Source: Muraenolepis orangiensis (lineage: Eukaryota > Chordata > Actinopteri > Gadiformes > Muraenolepididae). From it: 64,000 nucleotides of DNA. Both the position numbers and the translations under genes were made by a program. A model generated the notes under the pieces. The model searched no databases, had not been told where the DNA came from, and worked only from the letters and a program-made list of their open reading frames with translations. Shown here in pieces: positions 54,701-64,000 of the stretch. The stretch's first letter is position 1, and each line of letters starts with the position of its first letter. Where the stretch lies: the NCBI GenBank assembly GCA_027704905.1, contig CM051004.1:4703128-4767127 (forward strand). Direction: 5' to 3'.

Positions 54701-55451
54701 TTGCACAGTTCAGTACAACGAACATAATTTAGCATCTAACCAGAGTGCACATGTTACAGTGAAGTGCATGGTGATATATAATGTACAGTGGGGAAATAAG
54801 ATGTAAAAATACTACTAGGTAAAAAAAACAAGGTATAAAATAACTTGTAGAGTAGGTATGAGACATGTGCAGAATTATATAGATATAGATATATATATCT
54901 ATATATATGTATATATATATATAGAGATATATATATCTATATATATATCTATATCTATCTATATCTATATCTATATCTATATATATCTATATATATATAT
55001 ATGTAAACTATACAGGTATAGGGAGTTATGATTACGGTTGAAGACCATGATGGTGAAAGGGTAGTCTGCAGAGTTCAGAGATGAACTTGTTAGGTGGTGC
55101 AGTGTAGATACTGTAGACTGGTTTATACTTCTATATAGTATACCAGTATAAACCAGTGTATAGAGACCAGTATAAACCAGCGTCGAGAGATATACAAGGT
55201 CATTTATTGGCCAATTGCAACAGGTACATTGGAATGCTTACTCCCATTCCCTCCCGCAGTCCCAGTGGGGGGGGGGGGGGGAAGAGGAGAGAGGAGAGAG
55301 AGAGAGAGACACCAGTGTAAACCAGTGTAGAGAGACCAGTATGGATGCTAACCTGTACTGGTGTCTGTCCTCAGGACCCCACGCAGACACGGCGAGCGGC
55401 TGTCAGAACCTGCAGTGTGGCTTCAGGGCCTGCTGTCGCTCTGGAGAGTGA
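48467..55451 (+). CDS. fbxl5: fbxl5: iron-sensing F-box/LRR SCF subunit, complete
   Basis: FBXL5 is the substrate adaptor of an SCF ubiquitin ligase that degrades IRP2 (and IRP1) when iron and oxygen are present. Exons: 48467-48556, 49610-49825, 51040-51135, 51530-51725, 51878-52063, 52359-52478, 52683-52837, 53325-53407, 53485-54204, 54440-54588, 55375-55451. They total 2088 nt, giving 695 residues against 691 in human, with all phases consistent. The order is hemerythrin domain, F-box, LRRs, a divergent Ser/Cys-rich insert, and the conserved tail GPHADTASGCQNLQCGF. A complete, apparently functional gene. It is divergent from nek1 and convergent with cc2d2a. Confidence 0.96.
49140..49500 (+). 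repeat. Interspersed repeat ending GGCCAATAAAACATC
   Basis: CTGCACTCATTACAATGACT then TACTGCGGGAGGGAATGGGG and AAGCATTCCATTGTTGCAAA; the last block recurs inverted at 55199-55262. Probably a LINE 3' tail; family unknown. Confidence 0.5.
49960..50715 (-). mobile_element. 5'-truncated LINE 3' end (CR1/L2/Rex1-like)
   Basis: In fbxl5 intron 2, minus strand. The residual ORF 50743-50396 encodes ISRIVRKAGAVLGVQLDSLL, HPLHQVLTSYRSTFSNRLI and SFLPVAIRLFNSS, the C-terminus of a CR1/L2-type ORF2. Its 3'UTR ends in the CCCTCGGGATTAATAAAGTA tail common in teleost genomes. Confidence 0.75.
50915..51030. repeat. 25-bp minisatellite before fbxl5 exon 3
   Basis: Five units CCCTGACTGGGTGGTGTTGTGTTGT ending at the acceptor (TTGTTTCAG|AATGAA). 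Confidence 0.85.
51165..51440. repeat. (TA)n microsatellite in fbxl5 intron 3
   Basis: About 275 bp TATA with GGTATA and TCTATA interruptions; cruciform-prone. Confidence 0.93.
51878..52837 (+). CDS. fbxl5: fbxl5 F-box and acidic linker exons
   Basis: Exon 51878-52063 carries the F-box (ISLLPTETLLRLLGYLGPAD, then LCRCSQVCSRWAQLARTGSLW), which binds SKP1. Exon 52359-52478 is an acidic linker (EDWVKSRRHEDRVF, DEDADVDES). Exon 52683-52837 holds AISVVQREKKLLKGMIQNLL and VVLAYSSTVSSKM at the start of the LRRs. Confidence 0.94.
53026..53165 (+). repeat. Fragment of an interspersed element (ACCGTATTTTCCGGACTATA)
   Basis: This start motif is widespread in fish genomes as an element terminus. Only about 140 bp are present in this fbxl5 intron and no second end is seen. 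Confidence 0.45.
53185..53300. repeat. 19-bp minisatellite before fbxl5 exon 8
   Basis: Six to seven units CCCTTTAAGAACCCAGAGG; ends 25 bp from the acceptor. Confidence 0.85.
53325..55451 (+). CDS. fbxl5: fbxl5 LRR and C-terminal [2Fe-2S] exons
   Basis: LRR motifs: CPNITHLDLTQTDITDSAF, LEHLDLSGCEKISD, LRFLSLSGCYQVTDAGLR, LEHLNLSGCLLVTEVGL. The four cysteines that ligate the [2Fe-2S] cluster in human (C662, C676, C686, C687) are conserved in YYCDN, SGCQN and ACC. The long exon 53485-54204 includes a variable insert with a 15-bp in-frame repeat (EPCSP units, about 53964-54100). The upstream acceptor of exon 54440-54588 is multiplied in a minisatellite. Confidence 0.94.
54232..54440. repeat. 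Minisatellite copying the fbxl5 exon 10 acceptor
   Basis: Six units of about 39 bp, each TAACCTGGTGGTGTTCCTCA|G + GGCTCTGTCTC. The last is the real acceptor; four of the others keep the AG and one has CTCAA. Confidence 0.88.
54673..55010 (-). repeat. LINE-like 3' tail repeat, copy 3, inverted
   Basis: GTAGATTAGATTCTAATTTA and TTGTCATTGCACAG begin an inverted copy of the same tail. It runs into (TATC/TA)n at 54880-55000 in the last fbxl5 intron. Confidence 0.55.
55199..55300 (-). repeat. Inverted partner of the 49436 repeat, with poly-G and GA runs
   Basis: ATTTATTGGCCAATTGCAAC and GGAATGCTTACTCCCATTCC match the reverse complement of 49436-49490. A 14-base G run and (GA)n follow. Confidence 0.5.
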
Positions 55452-56200
55452 CCTCCACCTGCTGAGTGACCTCCACCTGTTAAGAGTGACCTCCACCCAC
55501 CCGCCCTTCTATTGCACTTTAACCTGAAGTACCAATCTCTGTACATGTTGATGCTAAATGAAGCTAAGATGTAAACGACTTTATAATGAAACTGTAACAG
55601 ACGACTGAACAGGGCGTTAAGAGACTTTATGTTCTGGCTCTCAGATTTCACCCAATCCTTTCTTGTCCGTATAATCGATCAGTAAATATAACAATGCACC
55701 GTATCTGCTGTTGTCCCGCTTGTTTCACTAGGATTAAGATACAGATTAACATATTATATTATGGTTTAAATACACATCGGATGAGAATCTAGACCTTCAG
55801 CGGTCTAACTATAGACCCTTAAGTTACATAGACCCTGTAACGTTACAGAACCCCTGTAACGTTACAGAACCCCTGTAACGTTACAGAACCCCTGTAACGT
55901 TACAGAACCCCTGTAACGTTACAGAACCCCTGTAACGTTACAGAACCCCTGTAACGTTACAGAACCCCTGTAACGTTACAGAACCCCTGTAACGTTACAG
56001 AACCCCTGTAACGTTACAGAACCCCTGTAACGTTACAGAACCCCTGTAACGTTACAGAACCCCTGTAACGTTACAGAACCCCTGTAACGTTACAGAGACC
56101 CTGTAACGTTACAGAGACCCTGTAACGTTAACAAGGATGAACAAGGTGTGAAGGCGGAGACGGTAACATCATCACCTGCAGAACAATAAAATATTTGATT
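55452..56200 (+). terminator. fbxl5: fbxl5 3'UTR and tail-to-tail interval
   Basis: The 3'UTR follows the TGA. A weak signal (AGTAAA at about 55681) precedes a 19-bp minisatellite, and a strong AATAAA lies at 56185-56190. Only about 1.1 kb separates the fbxl5 and cc2d2a stops, so their convergent 3' ends may overlap. I see no other gene here. Confidence 0.45.
55833..56130. repeat. 19-bp minisatellite with GTAACGTTAC palindrome
   Basis: Fifteen units AGAACCCCTGTAACGTTAC between the fbxl5 and cc2d2a stops. Confidence 0.92.
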
Positions 56201-56543
56201 TAACTGATAATGAGGGACGTTGTACAGGTGTGGTATAAATGATTGTTCTTTATTTCTTGCTTTGTAATACAATGTGTAAACATGTTACATTGTAACACAG
56301 TAGAACCAATACAGTATCAATAGTTAATAATAAAATCTATCAGATCAGAACACAATGTTTAACAGTTCAGCCCATTACAGCGGAACAGAAACACCAGCGC
56401 CACCTGGTGGCTAAAAGCGGTACAGTAACAATAGTGCAATCTCTGCTTAAAGGGTAAAGTATGGACAGCTAGCACTACCTGGTGTTAAAAAGCTACAGCT
56501 AAATAGCATCAGTACAGTTTGCTACCTGGCTAAGAGCATGCTG

Positions 56544-59500
56544 CTAGCTGGTGCGTACGAGGGAGGCGAGGTACACCCACACAGACATCACGTTGTTGGG
56601 GTATGGGTGGATGTACACCGCTAGGGAGAACTCCGCGTTGGAGGCGTCCACACTGTGCACCCCGGTGCTGTACACCGCCTCCACCACTGGGCGGAGATCA
56701 GAGTACGGGAGGTGGAGCGGGAACCCGGAGATCTGGAGGACAGAAACATCATTACAGAAACGTTCCGGAGGAAAACCTTAGTACAGAACCACCACACCCA
56801 GAGCACTATCCGGCCCTCCTGTAGTCCCACAGACTCACCTGGTAGTCCCCCAGCATGCTCTGCAGCTCCAGGCGGTGCTGGTCGGCCGTGTCCCGCCCCC
56901 CGCCCAGCTCCAGCCGGGGCAGGAAGTGGCGCAGCGTGGAGGTGCAGTAGCGGTTCCAGCGCGTGGGCTGGCGAGGACGCCACTCCATGATCTTCTCCTT
57001 CAGGATCTTCTCCATTCTGATTAGGAGGAGGAGACATTAGACCACCTGAGGAGCCCACCTGCACAACTAGGTGGTGAAAAGACACTGCTGAAACAGGACG
57101 GACACTGGAAACATCGGTTATGATATGGAGATGAACATGAGATGGGAGAACGTGTGGGTGGTCCTACTTCTCCTGGAGCTCTGCAGCGGCTGCTCTGTCT
57201 GAGCGTCGGTAGACCAGCACCTCCGGCTGCACCAGGAGAACCCAAGGACCAGGAGAACCGGATGACCAGGCGAATCCAACGACAAGGAGAACCAGTTGAT
57301 GATATAAGATATATATATATAAAACAAGATATGAGACATTTTAAGGAGACTGGAGACACTAAGGAGACCGGAGAGGTGCTGACCTGGACGCTGGGGAGCC
57401 CAGGGTGGGGGAAGGAGCGGGAGAAGAAGGGCTTCCACAGGTTGGCCTTAGAGACGTCCAGACTGATCCTCATGGGGGACGTGTGGTTCTGGACGTTCAA
57501 CCAAACCTGGGGGACACATGATGGACACAGGACCTTAAACTACACCTGGTGGACACCACCTCATGAGGTACTGGAACCCACTGGATATGAGATCAGATCA
57601 CTATTCACTATCTAGTCATTTTTCTCCAAAGCTACTTTAGATACAGTCAAGAGCTTTACTGGTTCTCTACATGGTCCATCTCCTCATCAGACTGATAGGT
57701 ACTAGACTAGAGGTTTTCTATATGGTCCATCTCCTCATCAGACTGATAGGTACTGGACTAGAGGTTCTCTACATGGTCCATCTCATCAGACTGATAGGTA
57801 CTAGACTAGAGGTTCTCCACATGGTCCATCTCATCATCAGACTGCTAGGTACTAGACTAGAGGTTCTCCACATGGTCCATCTCATCATCAGACTGATAGG
57901 TACTAGACTAGAGGTTCTCTACATGCTGGGCCGGATGGCATACCCCCAGAGGTTTTAAAGAACTGATCTCGATGACCTCATCCTAGACTTTTGCAACCTC
58001 GCTCTACTGCACAACATGCAGCCTGATATATGGTCTCTCTCCAACATCATCCCGGTGCCTAAAGCTGGAGACCTCTCAAAGCCAGACAACTACCGAGGCC
58101 TGACATGTATAGGTTTATACATACGCAAAGGTTTATAACCGGATGATACTGAACAGGATACGGCACGCCATCGACCCTCACCTGAGGGAGAACCAGAATG
58201 GCTTTTGAGAGGGGAGAACCACTGTAGCCCAGATCTTGGCACTAAGGAGAATGATCGAGGAGGTGAAAAAGGATAACCTGACTGCTGTACTGTGCTTTAT
58301 CGACTTCAAAAAGGCATTTGACTCGATCCACAGAAGCACAATGGTGAAGATCCTAGAGGCATACGGTGTCCCTCCCAACCTACTCCGGGCAATAGAGACC
58401 ATGTACGCAGGAACAAGGGCCAGGGTGGTGACCCCAGATGGCAACAGCGAGGAGTTTGACATCCTGGCTGGGGTAATGCAAGGGGACACCCTAGCCCCCT
58501 TCCTCTTCATCATAGTCCTGGACTATGCGCTCAGGAAGGCCATCAGTGGACGAGAGCAGGATCTTGGCTTCACTCTGACACCAAGGAGGTCGAGACGATC
58601 CCCCACAGTAGTCCTGACAGACCTGGACTATGCGGACGACATCAGCCTGCTCTCCGACAGCGTGGAACAAGCACAGGAACTCCTGAACAGAGTGGAGTTA
58701 GAGTGTGCCAAGGTTGGCCTTAGGCTAAATGCCAAGAAAACTGAGGTTATCACCTATAACATCTTACCGGAACATCCACCTCTGACAACAACAGAAGGCA
58801 CTGTGCTTAAAGAAGTCAAGGACTTCAAGTACCTGGGCTCATGGGTCAACTCAACCGAGCAAGATCTTAAGGTGAGGAAGGCACTTGCATGGAGGGCCCT
58901 GAACGGCATGACCAGTGTATGGAACTCCAACCTCCCCCGTCAAATCAAACTCAGCTTCTTCTACGCAACGGTAGAGTCTGTTCTCCTCTATGGCAGTGAA
59001 TGCTGGACCCTGAAGCCAACCCTGCAAAAGTCTCTAGACGGAGGCTACACCAGAATGTTGCGAGCAGTACTTAACATCAGCAAGAGTGTACATGTAACCA
59101 ACAAGATCCTGTACGAGGGAATACCAAGGGTGAGCGAAAAAATTGCAGCCAGGAGAATGAGACTAGCGGGACATTGCCAAAGGCATCAAGAACTGCCAGC
59201 CAGCAAATTGGTGCTGTGGGAGCCAACACACGGGCATCGGTCACGAGGACGTCCCACACCAACATACGTGGACGTACTCAAGAATGACGCAGGAGCACAA
59301 AGTACCAATGAACTGGCCAGATGTATGGAGAACCGGGATGAATGGAAGCGACGATGGAGGGCTCGTCTGAGGACGACCTAGAGAGACATGGTCCATCTCA
59401 TCATCAGACTGATAGGTACTAGACTAGAGGTTCTCTACATGGTCCATCTCATCATCAGACTGATAGGTACTAGACTAGAGGTTCTCTATATTGTCCATCT

Positions 59501-62500
59501 CATCATCAGACTGATAGGTACTAGACTAGAGGTTCTCTATATGGTCCCTGTGATCATGACTGGAAGACCCACCTGAGGGAAACCAGCCAGCACCATATCT
59601 CTCATTCTATTATTCTACTTTAATGTTTTAATGACTTTGTACATTGATATGTATGTCACTCCTAACCCTCATTGGAACTCTACTCTGTATGTGAGTTGTT
59701 TCTTCCCTTAGGGGGGCTAGGGTTGGGGGTTGTTATACATATGAGGCCTGTGAAGCCCTTTGAGACTAACTGTGATTAAGGGCTAGACTAATAAAAAGGG
59801 ACTTGACTTCAATCTTACGTTGTTGGCGTCGACCAGACAGCCGACGGCCTGCAGGGGGCAGAAGGTGTCGTACTGTCCGTAGTGCTGACCGCTGCTCGGG
59901 TTCCAGATCAGATAGCAGCTCTGCTCGTGGGTCAGGACGTACACCGTGGGCCCCTAAGCACAGAACCAGGGGGGCCGTTAGACACTCAAACACACAACAC
60001 ACTTTGATTTTCATTGTTAAAATAATCATTAACAACTCTTTCTGAATTTCCATGTTTACTGATCTATGAAAACCTTTAGAGACGCTTCCCAGTCCAGAAC
60101 AATCCTCTACCTCATGAGGAAGACTCACAGGACTCAGCCTCTAGACATGAGGAAGACTCACAGGACTCAGCCTCCAGACATGAGGAAGACTCACAGGACT
60201 CAGCCTCTAGACATGAGGAAGACTCACAGGACTCAGCCTCTAGACATGAGGAAGACTCACAGGACTCAGCCTCTAGACATGAGGAAGACTCACAGGACTC
60301 AGCCTCTAGACATGAGGAAGACTCACAGGACTCAGCCTCCAGACATGAGGAAGACTCACAGGACTCAGCCTCTAGACATGAGGAAGACTCACAGGACTCA
60401 GCCTCTAGACATGAGGAAGACTAACAGGACTCGGCCTCTAGAGGCAGGTCTTCTGGTTCCCCACCTCAGGGATGGCGGTTCCGATGATAAGCCACGCCTT
60501 CTTCCCCATGAACAGGAAGTAGTTACACAGCAGCACGGCGTGCTCCTCCTCGTCGCCCGCCAGCAGGGTGAGGAATTGCTACAGGAAACAGGAAGAGGAG
60601 GAGTCAGTCGGACGCCGCCCACCCTGGGCCACAGTGTTCCCAGCATGCCTTGCGGCGGTGACTCACATCACAGGTGCTCCACAGGTCACACACCCCCGAG
60701 AAGGAGGTGCTGTCTGGGAGGGAGGGGACGAGAGACACAAACCTGGACACCAGCTCCTAGAGACAGAGAGAGAGGGAGAGATTAAGATCAGGCCTTCATG
60801 GTCATTTTGGGTAGGGTCAATTTAAAAGGTTAAGGGTTCAGGTCAGAGGTCAGGTTAAGGGATAAGAAGCAGTTGCGACTGCTCTAATACTAAATATGTA
60901 ATATTGTGTCTCATTCCAATTCAATATTTTGGGCTATAAAGTGTTCAACTTCACGGCTACTTCGTTCAGCAATCATTTCTTGCAGGTGGTCTTAGTTGAA
61001 GGTGATGTATTTCTCATAGAAGCCCGTGGGAGGACCACCCATTAAAATGCATTGAAGCTCAGCGTCTCTGGGGTTCAATGACACTTCAGAATACGCTTTG
61101 TTTCAGTACAGCAAAGTGAGACATTGATTGGACAATATGCTTTTTAAAACGTCATATGGACAGGGAGGTTAGACAGGTCAGAGGTCAGGTTCAGGGTTCA
61201 GAGGTCAGGTTAGGGGTCAGAGGACGTTTAAGGGTTCAGGGGTCAGGTAAAGGGTTCAGAAATCAGGTCAAGGGTTCAGGTCAGAGGTGAGGTTAAGGGA
61301 TCAGAGGTCAGGTTAAGGAGTCAGGTCAGGTTAAGGGATCAGAGGTCAGGTTAAGGAGTCAGGTCAGGTTAAGGGATCAGGGGTCAGGTTAAGGAGTCAG
61401 GTCAGATTAAGGGATCAGAGGTCAGGTTAAGGAGTCAGCAGTCAGGTTAAGGAGTCAGCAGTCAGGTTAAGGAGTCAGAGGTCAGGTTAAGAAGTCAGGT
61501 TAAGGAGTCAGCGGTCAGGTTAAGGGATCAGAGGTCAGGTTAAGGGATCAGAGGTTAGGTTAAAGGATCAGAGGTCAGGTTAAAGGATCAGAGGTCAGGT
61601 TAAGGGATCAGAGGTCAGGTTAAGGGATCAGAGGTCAGGTTAAGGGATCAGAGGTCAGGTTAAAGGATCAGAGGTCAGGTTTGTACCGTAGCTTCCTGCT
61701 GGTTGTTGGGGAAGGCGTCCAGCAGCTCCTGGGGGGGGTTGAGGGGCCTGATGTAGCGGGTGATGAACACCGTCTTACCGCTGATGTCCGTGACGGTGGT
61801 GAGGCAGCGCCGCCCGGGGAACCTTAGCCCCGCCTCCTTCTCAAAGCGCTCCGACGCCACCAGGATACGGTCCTCCTCCTGGCTGTCGAACTACAGGCAG
61901 GGAGGAGTTAGTGCCACGCTAGCACTGGCTTAGCGCCACGCTAGTGAGGCTTAGCTCCACGCTAGTGATGGCTTAGCTCCACGCTAGCGCTGGCTTAGCA
62001 TCACGCTAGCGCTGGCTTAGCGCCACGCTAGCGCTGGGTGAGCTCCACGCTAGCGCTGGGTGAGCTCCACGCTAGCTTAGCGCCACGCTAGCTTAGCGCC
62101 ACGCTAGCTTAGCGCCACGCTAGCTTAGCGCCACGCTAGCTTAGCGCCACGCTAGCGCTGGGTGAGCTCCACGCTAGCTTAGCACACACACACACCCCAA
62201 AGTATTTTTAGAAGGGGGGGAGCATCCATACAAGGTTGTCATTGGGTGTTGTCATGTGACTGACGGGACCTAAACTCTGGGTGGGGTTAGGGTGGAGGGT
62301 AACAGGGTTATGGTGGAGGGTAACAGGGTGGAGGGTAACAGGGTATGGCGGAGGGTAACAGGGTGGAGGGTAACAGGGTTATGGCGGAGGGTAACAGGGT
62401 GGAGGGTAACAGGGTTATGGTGGAGAGTAACAGGGTGGAGGGTAACAGGGTGGAGGGTAACAGGGTTATGGTGGAGGGTAACAGGGTGGAGGGTAACAGG

Positions 62501-63769
62501 GTTATGGCGGAGGGTAACAGGGTGGAGGGTAACAGGGTTAGGGTGGAGGGTAACAGGGTTATGGCGGAGGGTAACAGGGTGGAGGGTAACAGGGTTAGGG
62601 TGGAGGGTAACAGGGTGGAGGGTAACAGCGTTAGGGTGAAGGGTAACAGGGTTAGTGTGGAGGGTTACAGGGTTAGGGTGGAGGGTAAAAGGGTTAGGGT
62701 GGAGGGTAACGGAGTGGAAGGTAACAGGGTTAGGGTGGAGAGTAACAGGGTCGAGGGTAACAGGGTTATGGTAGAGGGTAACAGGGTTAGGGTGGAGGGT
62801 AACAGGGTCGAGGGTAACAGGGTGGAGGGTAACAGGGTTAGGGTGGAGGGTAACAGGGTCGAGGGTAACAGGGTGGAGGGTAACAGGGTTAGGGTGGAGG
62901 GTAACAGGGTGGAGGGTAACAGGGTTAGGGTGGAGGGTAACAGGGTCGAGGGTAACATGGTTATGGTAGAGGGTAACAGGGTAAGGGTGGAGGGTAACAT
63001 GGTTATGGTGGAGGGTAACAGGATTAGGGTGGAGGGTTATAGGGTTAGGGTGGAGGGTAACAGGGAGGAGGGTAACAGGGGGGAGGGTAACAGGGAGGGG
63101 AGTAACAGCGGGGAGGATAACTGGGTTAGGGTGGAGGGTAACAGGGTGGAGGGTAACAGGGAGGAGGGTAACAGGGGGGGAGTAACAGGGAGGAGGGTAA
63201 CAGGGTGGAGGGTAACAGGGTGAAGGGTAACAGGTTAGGGAGGAGGGTAACTGGGTCAGGGTGGAGGTGTAGGATGTGAGACATCCGTGAGTCCTATCCT
63301 ACCTTCATTTCCTTTATCTAAAGAATGCAGCAAACAGAACATAAAGCAGATGAAACCAGAACACATTAGACAAGACATCCCATTTGACTATTCACAGGCC
63401 TCCCCATCCCATGTGACCGTTAACGGACCAATCACAGGCCTCCCCATCCCATGTGACCGTTAACGGACCAATCACAGGCCTCCCCATCCCATGTGACTGT
63501 AACGGACTATTCACAGGCCTCCCCATCCCATGTGACTGTAACGGACAATTCACAGGCCTCCCCATCCCATGTGACCGTAACGGACCAATCACCTTCTCCC
63601 GGATGGTGTCCCCGGGGACCAGCTGGGGCTCCATGGTGATGAAGAGGGTGAGGAAGGTTCCTTCACTGAGGCTCCGGACAGCCTCGTAGCCTCCGTCGTT
63701 GCCGACACCGCGCTCCTTACTGTAGCCTAGCAACACCGCTGGGGTGTCCACCTTAAAGGTCCCGTCGAT
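56544..63769 (-). CDS. cc2d2a: cc2d2a C-terminal exons, gene continues off right end
   Basis: CC2D2A is a coiled-coil/C2 protein of the ciliary transition zone (MKS/JBTS module); loss causes Meckel and Joubert syndromes in man. Exons in order: 63769-63593, 61890-61687, 60756-60667, 60578-60465, 59953-59819, 57506-57384, 57226-57168, 57016-56839, 56732-56544. They give 1269 nt, 422 residues plus a TAG stop. Conserved blocks: IDGTFKVDTPAVLLGYSKER, VRSLSEGTFLTLFITMEPQL, CLTTVTDISGKTVFITRYIR, GVCDLWSTCD, GDEEEHAVLLCNYFL, IWNPSSGQHYGQYDTFCPLQ, FFSRSFPHPGLPSVQ, EKIMEWRPRQPTRWNRYC, FPLHLPYSDLRPVVEAVYST. The acceptor of the first exon (63769) is uncertain because a poly-G run replaces its pyrimidine tract. 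FBXL5 and CC2D2A are also neighbours in human. Confidence 0.93.
57660..57929. repeat. 51-bp minisatellite, target of the degraded LINE
   Basis: Five units GGTTCTCTACATGGTCCATC...; the array resumes at 59390-59550 right of the LINE. Confidence 0.88.
57930..59389 (+). pseudogene. 5'-truncated, degraded LINE (RT and C-terminal part)
   Basis: An APE-type-looking LINE fragment lies in a cc2d2a intron, antisense to that gene. An open stretch from 58236 to 59381 encodes RT motifs CFIDFKKAFDSIHR, GVMQGDTLAPFLFII and LDYADDISLLS (YADD), then the C-terminal YLGSWV, LYGSECWTL and GHCQRHQ region. Upstream (57940-58230) the same protein is recognisable (AGPDGIPPE, DNYRGLT, LRENQNGF) but carries an in-frame TGA and frame losses, so it is dead. 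It resembles RTE- or Rex-like LINEs; the clade is unsure. It sits in a 51-bp minisatellite with ACATG on both sides as a possible 5-bp target duplication. Confidence 0.8.
59640..59812 (+). repeat. Interspersed repeat 3' tail (CCTGTGAAGCCCTTTGAGAC)
   Basis: CCCTTAGGGGGGCTAGGGTT then GAAGCCCTTTGAGACTAACT and GATTAAGGGCTAGACTAATA is a common teleost retroelement tail. It abuts the donor of cc2d2a exon 59953-59819. Confidence 0.55.
60095..60440. repeat. 33-bp minisatellite in a cc2d2a intron
   Basis: Ten units AGACATGAGGAAGACTCACA + GGACTCAGCCTCT, ending about 25 bp from the exon 60578-60465 donor. Confidence 0.92.
60900..61165. repeat. Unidentified, apparently unique or old interspersed sequence
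   Basis: No ORF, splice signals or tandem structure; CAGGTGGTCTTAGTTGAAGG...CCCATTAAAATGCATTGAAG may be an interspersed repeat. Nothing firmer can be said. Confidence 0.3.
61170..61680. repeat. 20-bp minisatellite in a cc2d2a intron
   Basis: About 25 units GGTTAAGGGATCAGAGGTCA up to 7 bp from the exon 61890-61687 donor. Confidence 0.9.
61905..62195. repeat. CGCCACGCTAGCGCTGGCTTAG minisatellite
   Basis: About fifteen units rich in GCTAGC palindromes, in the intron upstream of cc2d2a exon 61890-61687. Confidence 0.85.
62280..63265. repeat. 15-bp GGGTAACAGGGTGGA satellite
   Basis: Nearly 1 kb of GGTGGAGGGTAACAGGGT with interspersed GGGTTAGGGT; strongly G-rich on the plus strand. It reads open in several frames. 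Confidence 0.9.
63385..63593. repeat. 40-bp minisatellite containing the cc2d2a exon 63593 donor
   Basis: Five units CACAGGCCTCCCCATCCCAT + GTGACCGTAACGGACCAAT. On the minus strand each contains GTGATTGG or a close variant, the same sequence as the real donor. Confidence 0.88.
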
Positions 63770-64000
63770 CTGGCCCCGCCCCCCCCGCACAAAGGACCAA
63801 TCAGCGCACAGCTACGACGACCAAGCCCACAGGTCATACCAACAACTAGAGGGAAGTACAGGTGGTGGCCATCTGGGCCCAAACATCACGCAAGCACACT
63901 TATGCTAATGATAATATGCTAGCACACCGGAGCATGCCTTTGCCCTAGCTCGTTAGCTTGCTAACATTCTAATGCTAGCATATTTAAGTGTACATACTAA
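63770..64000. other. cc2d2a intron, no feature seen
   Basis: Mostly unique sequence with GCTAGC/TTAGCTTGCTAAC motifs; no exon recognised. Confidence 0.5.

Noticed and set aside
62292..63223. 292-residue repeat ORF (VEGNRV units)
   Set aside because: A 15-bp satellite open by arithmetic; no promoter, splice signal or homology.

Overview
This is teleost fish nuclear DNA. The coding exons are those of vertebrate genes, split by many GT-AG introns. The repeats are typical of ray-finned fish: tRNA-derived SINEs, hAT-like DNA transposons with 8-bp target duplications, a LINE with a restriction-like endonuclease, and long (CA)n tracts. The extreme microsatellite and minisatellite density recalls gadiform (cod-like) genomes, but that placement is only inference. 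Four genes were reconstructed by splicing exons by eye, checking reading phase across each junction and comparing with remembered human proteins. No database search was possible. Layout. (1) 165-15255, minus strand: sh3rf1 (POSH), a RING and multi-SH3 E3 ligase/JNK scaffold; ten coding exons are present and the last one (SH3-4) lies left of the window. (2) 20169-46262, minus strand: nek1, a NIMA-family kinase of cilia and the DNA-damage response; 33 coding exons plus a likely non-coding 5' exon at about 46821. (3) 48467-55451, plus strand: fbxl5, the iron-sensing hemerythrin/F-box/LRR subunit of the SCF ligase acting on IRP2; complete, 11 exons, 695 residues. (4) 56544-63769, minus strand: the C-terminal part of cc2d2a, a ciliary transition-zone protein; the gene continues right of the window. 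sh3rf1 and nek1 run in the same direction, nek1 and fbxl5 are head to head, and fbxl5 and cc2d2a are tail to tail. Human has sh3rf1/nek1 on 4q and fbxl5/cc2d2a on 4p, so the window joins two human neighbourhoods. Nearly all non-coding space is tandem repeat or transposon. The main mobile element, in an intron of nek1, is a full-length RLE-type LINE with an intact 1106-residue ORF. It is preceded head-to-tail by an apparently identical 417-bp copy of its own 3' end, the arrangement expected if reverse transcriptase jumped from one RNA template to another during integration. Three observations stand out. First, many minisatellites start at, or have units containing, real splice sites; some introns are therefore open in frame, and one nek1 intron is 270 nt, stop-free and a multiple of three. 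Second, several nek1 acceptors are preceded directly by long (TG)n tracts with little polypyrimidine. Third, nek1 carries a one-base frame break inside an acidic GAG/GGA tract near its C-terminus, which is either an assembly error or a real defect.
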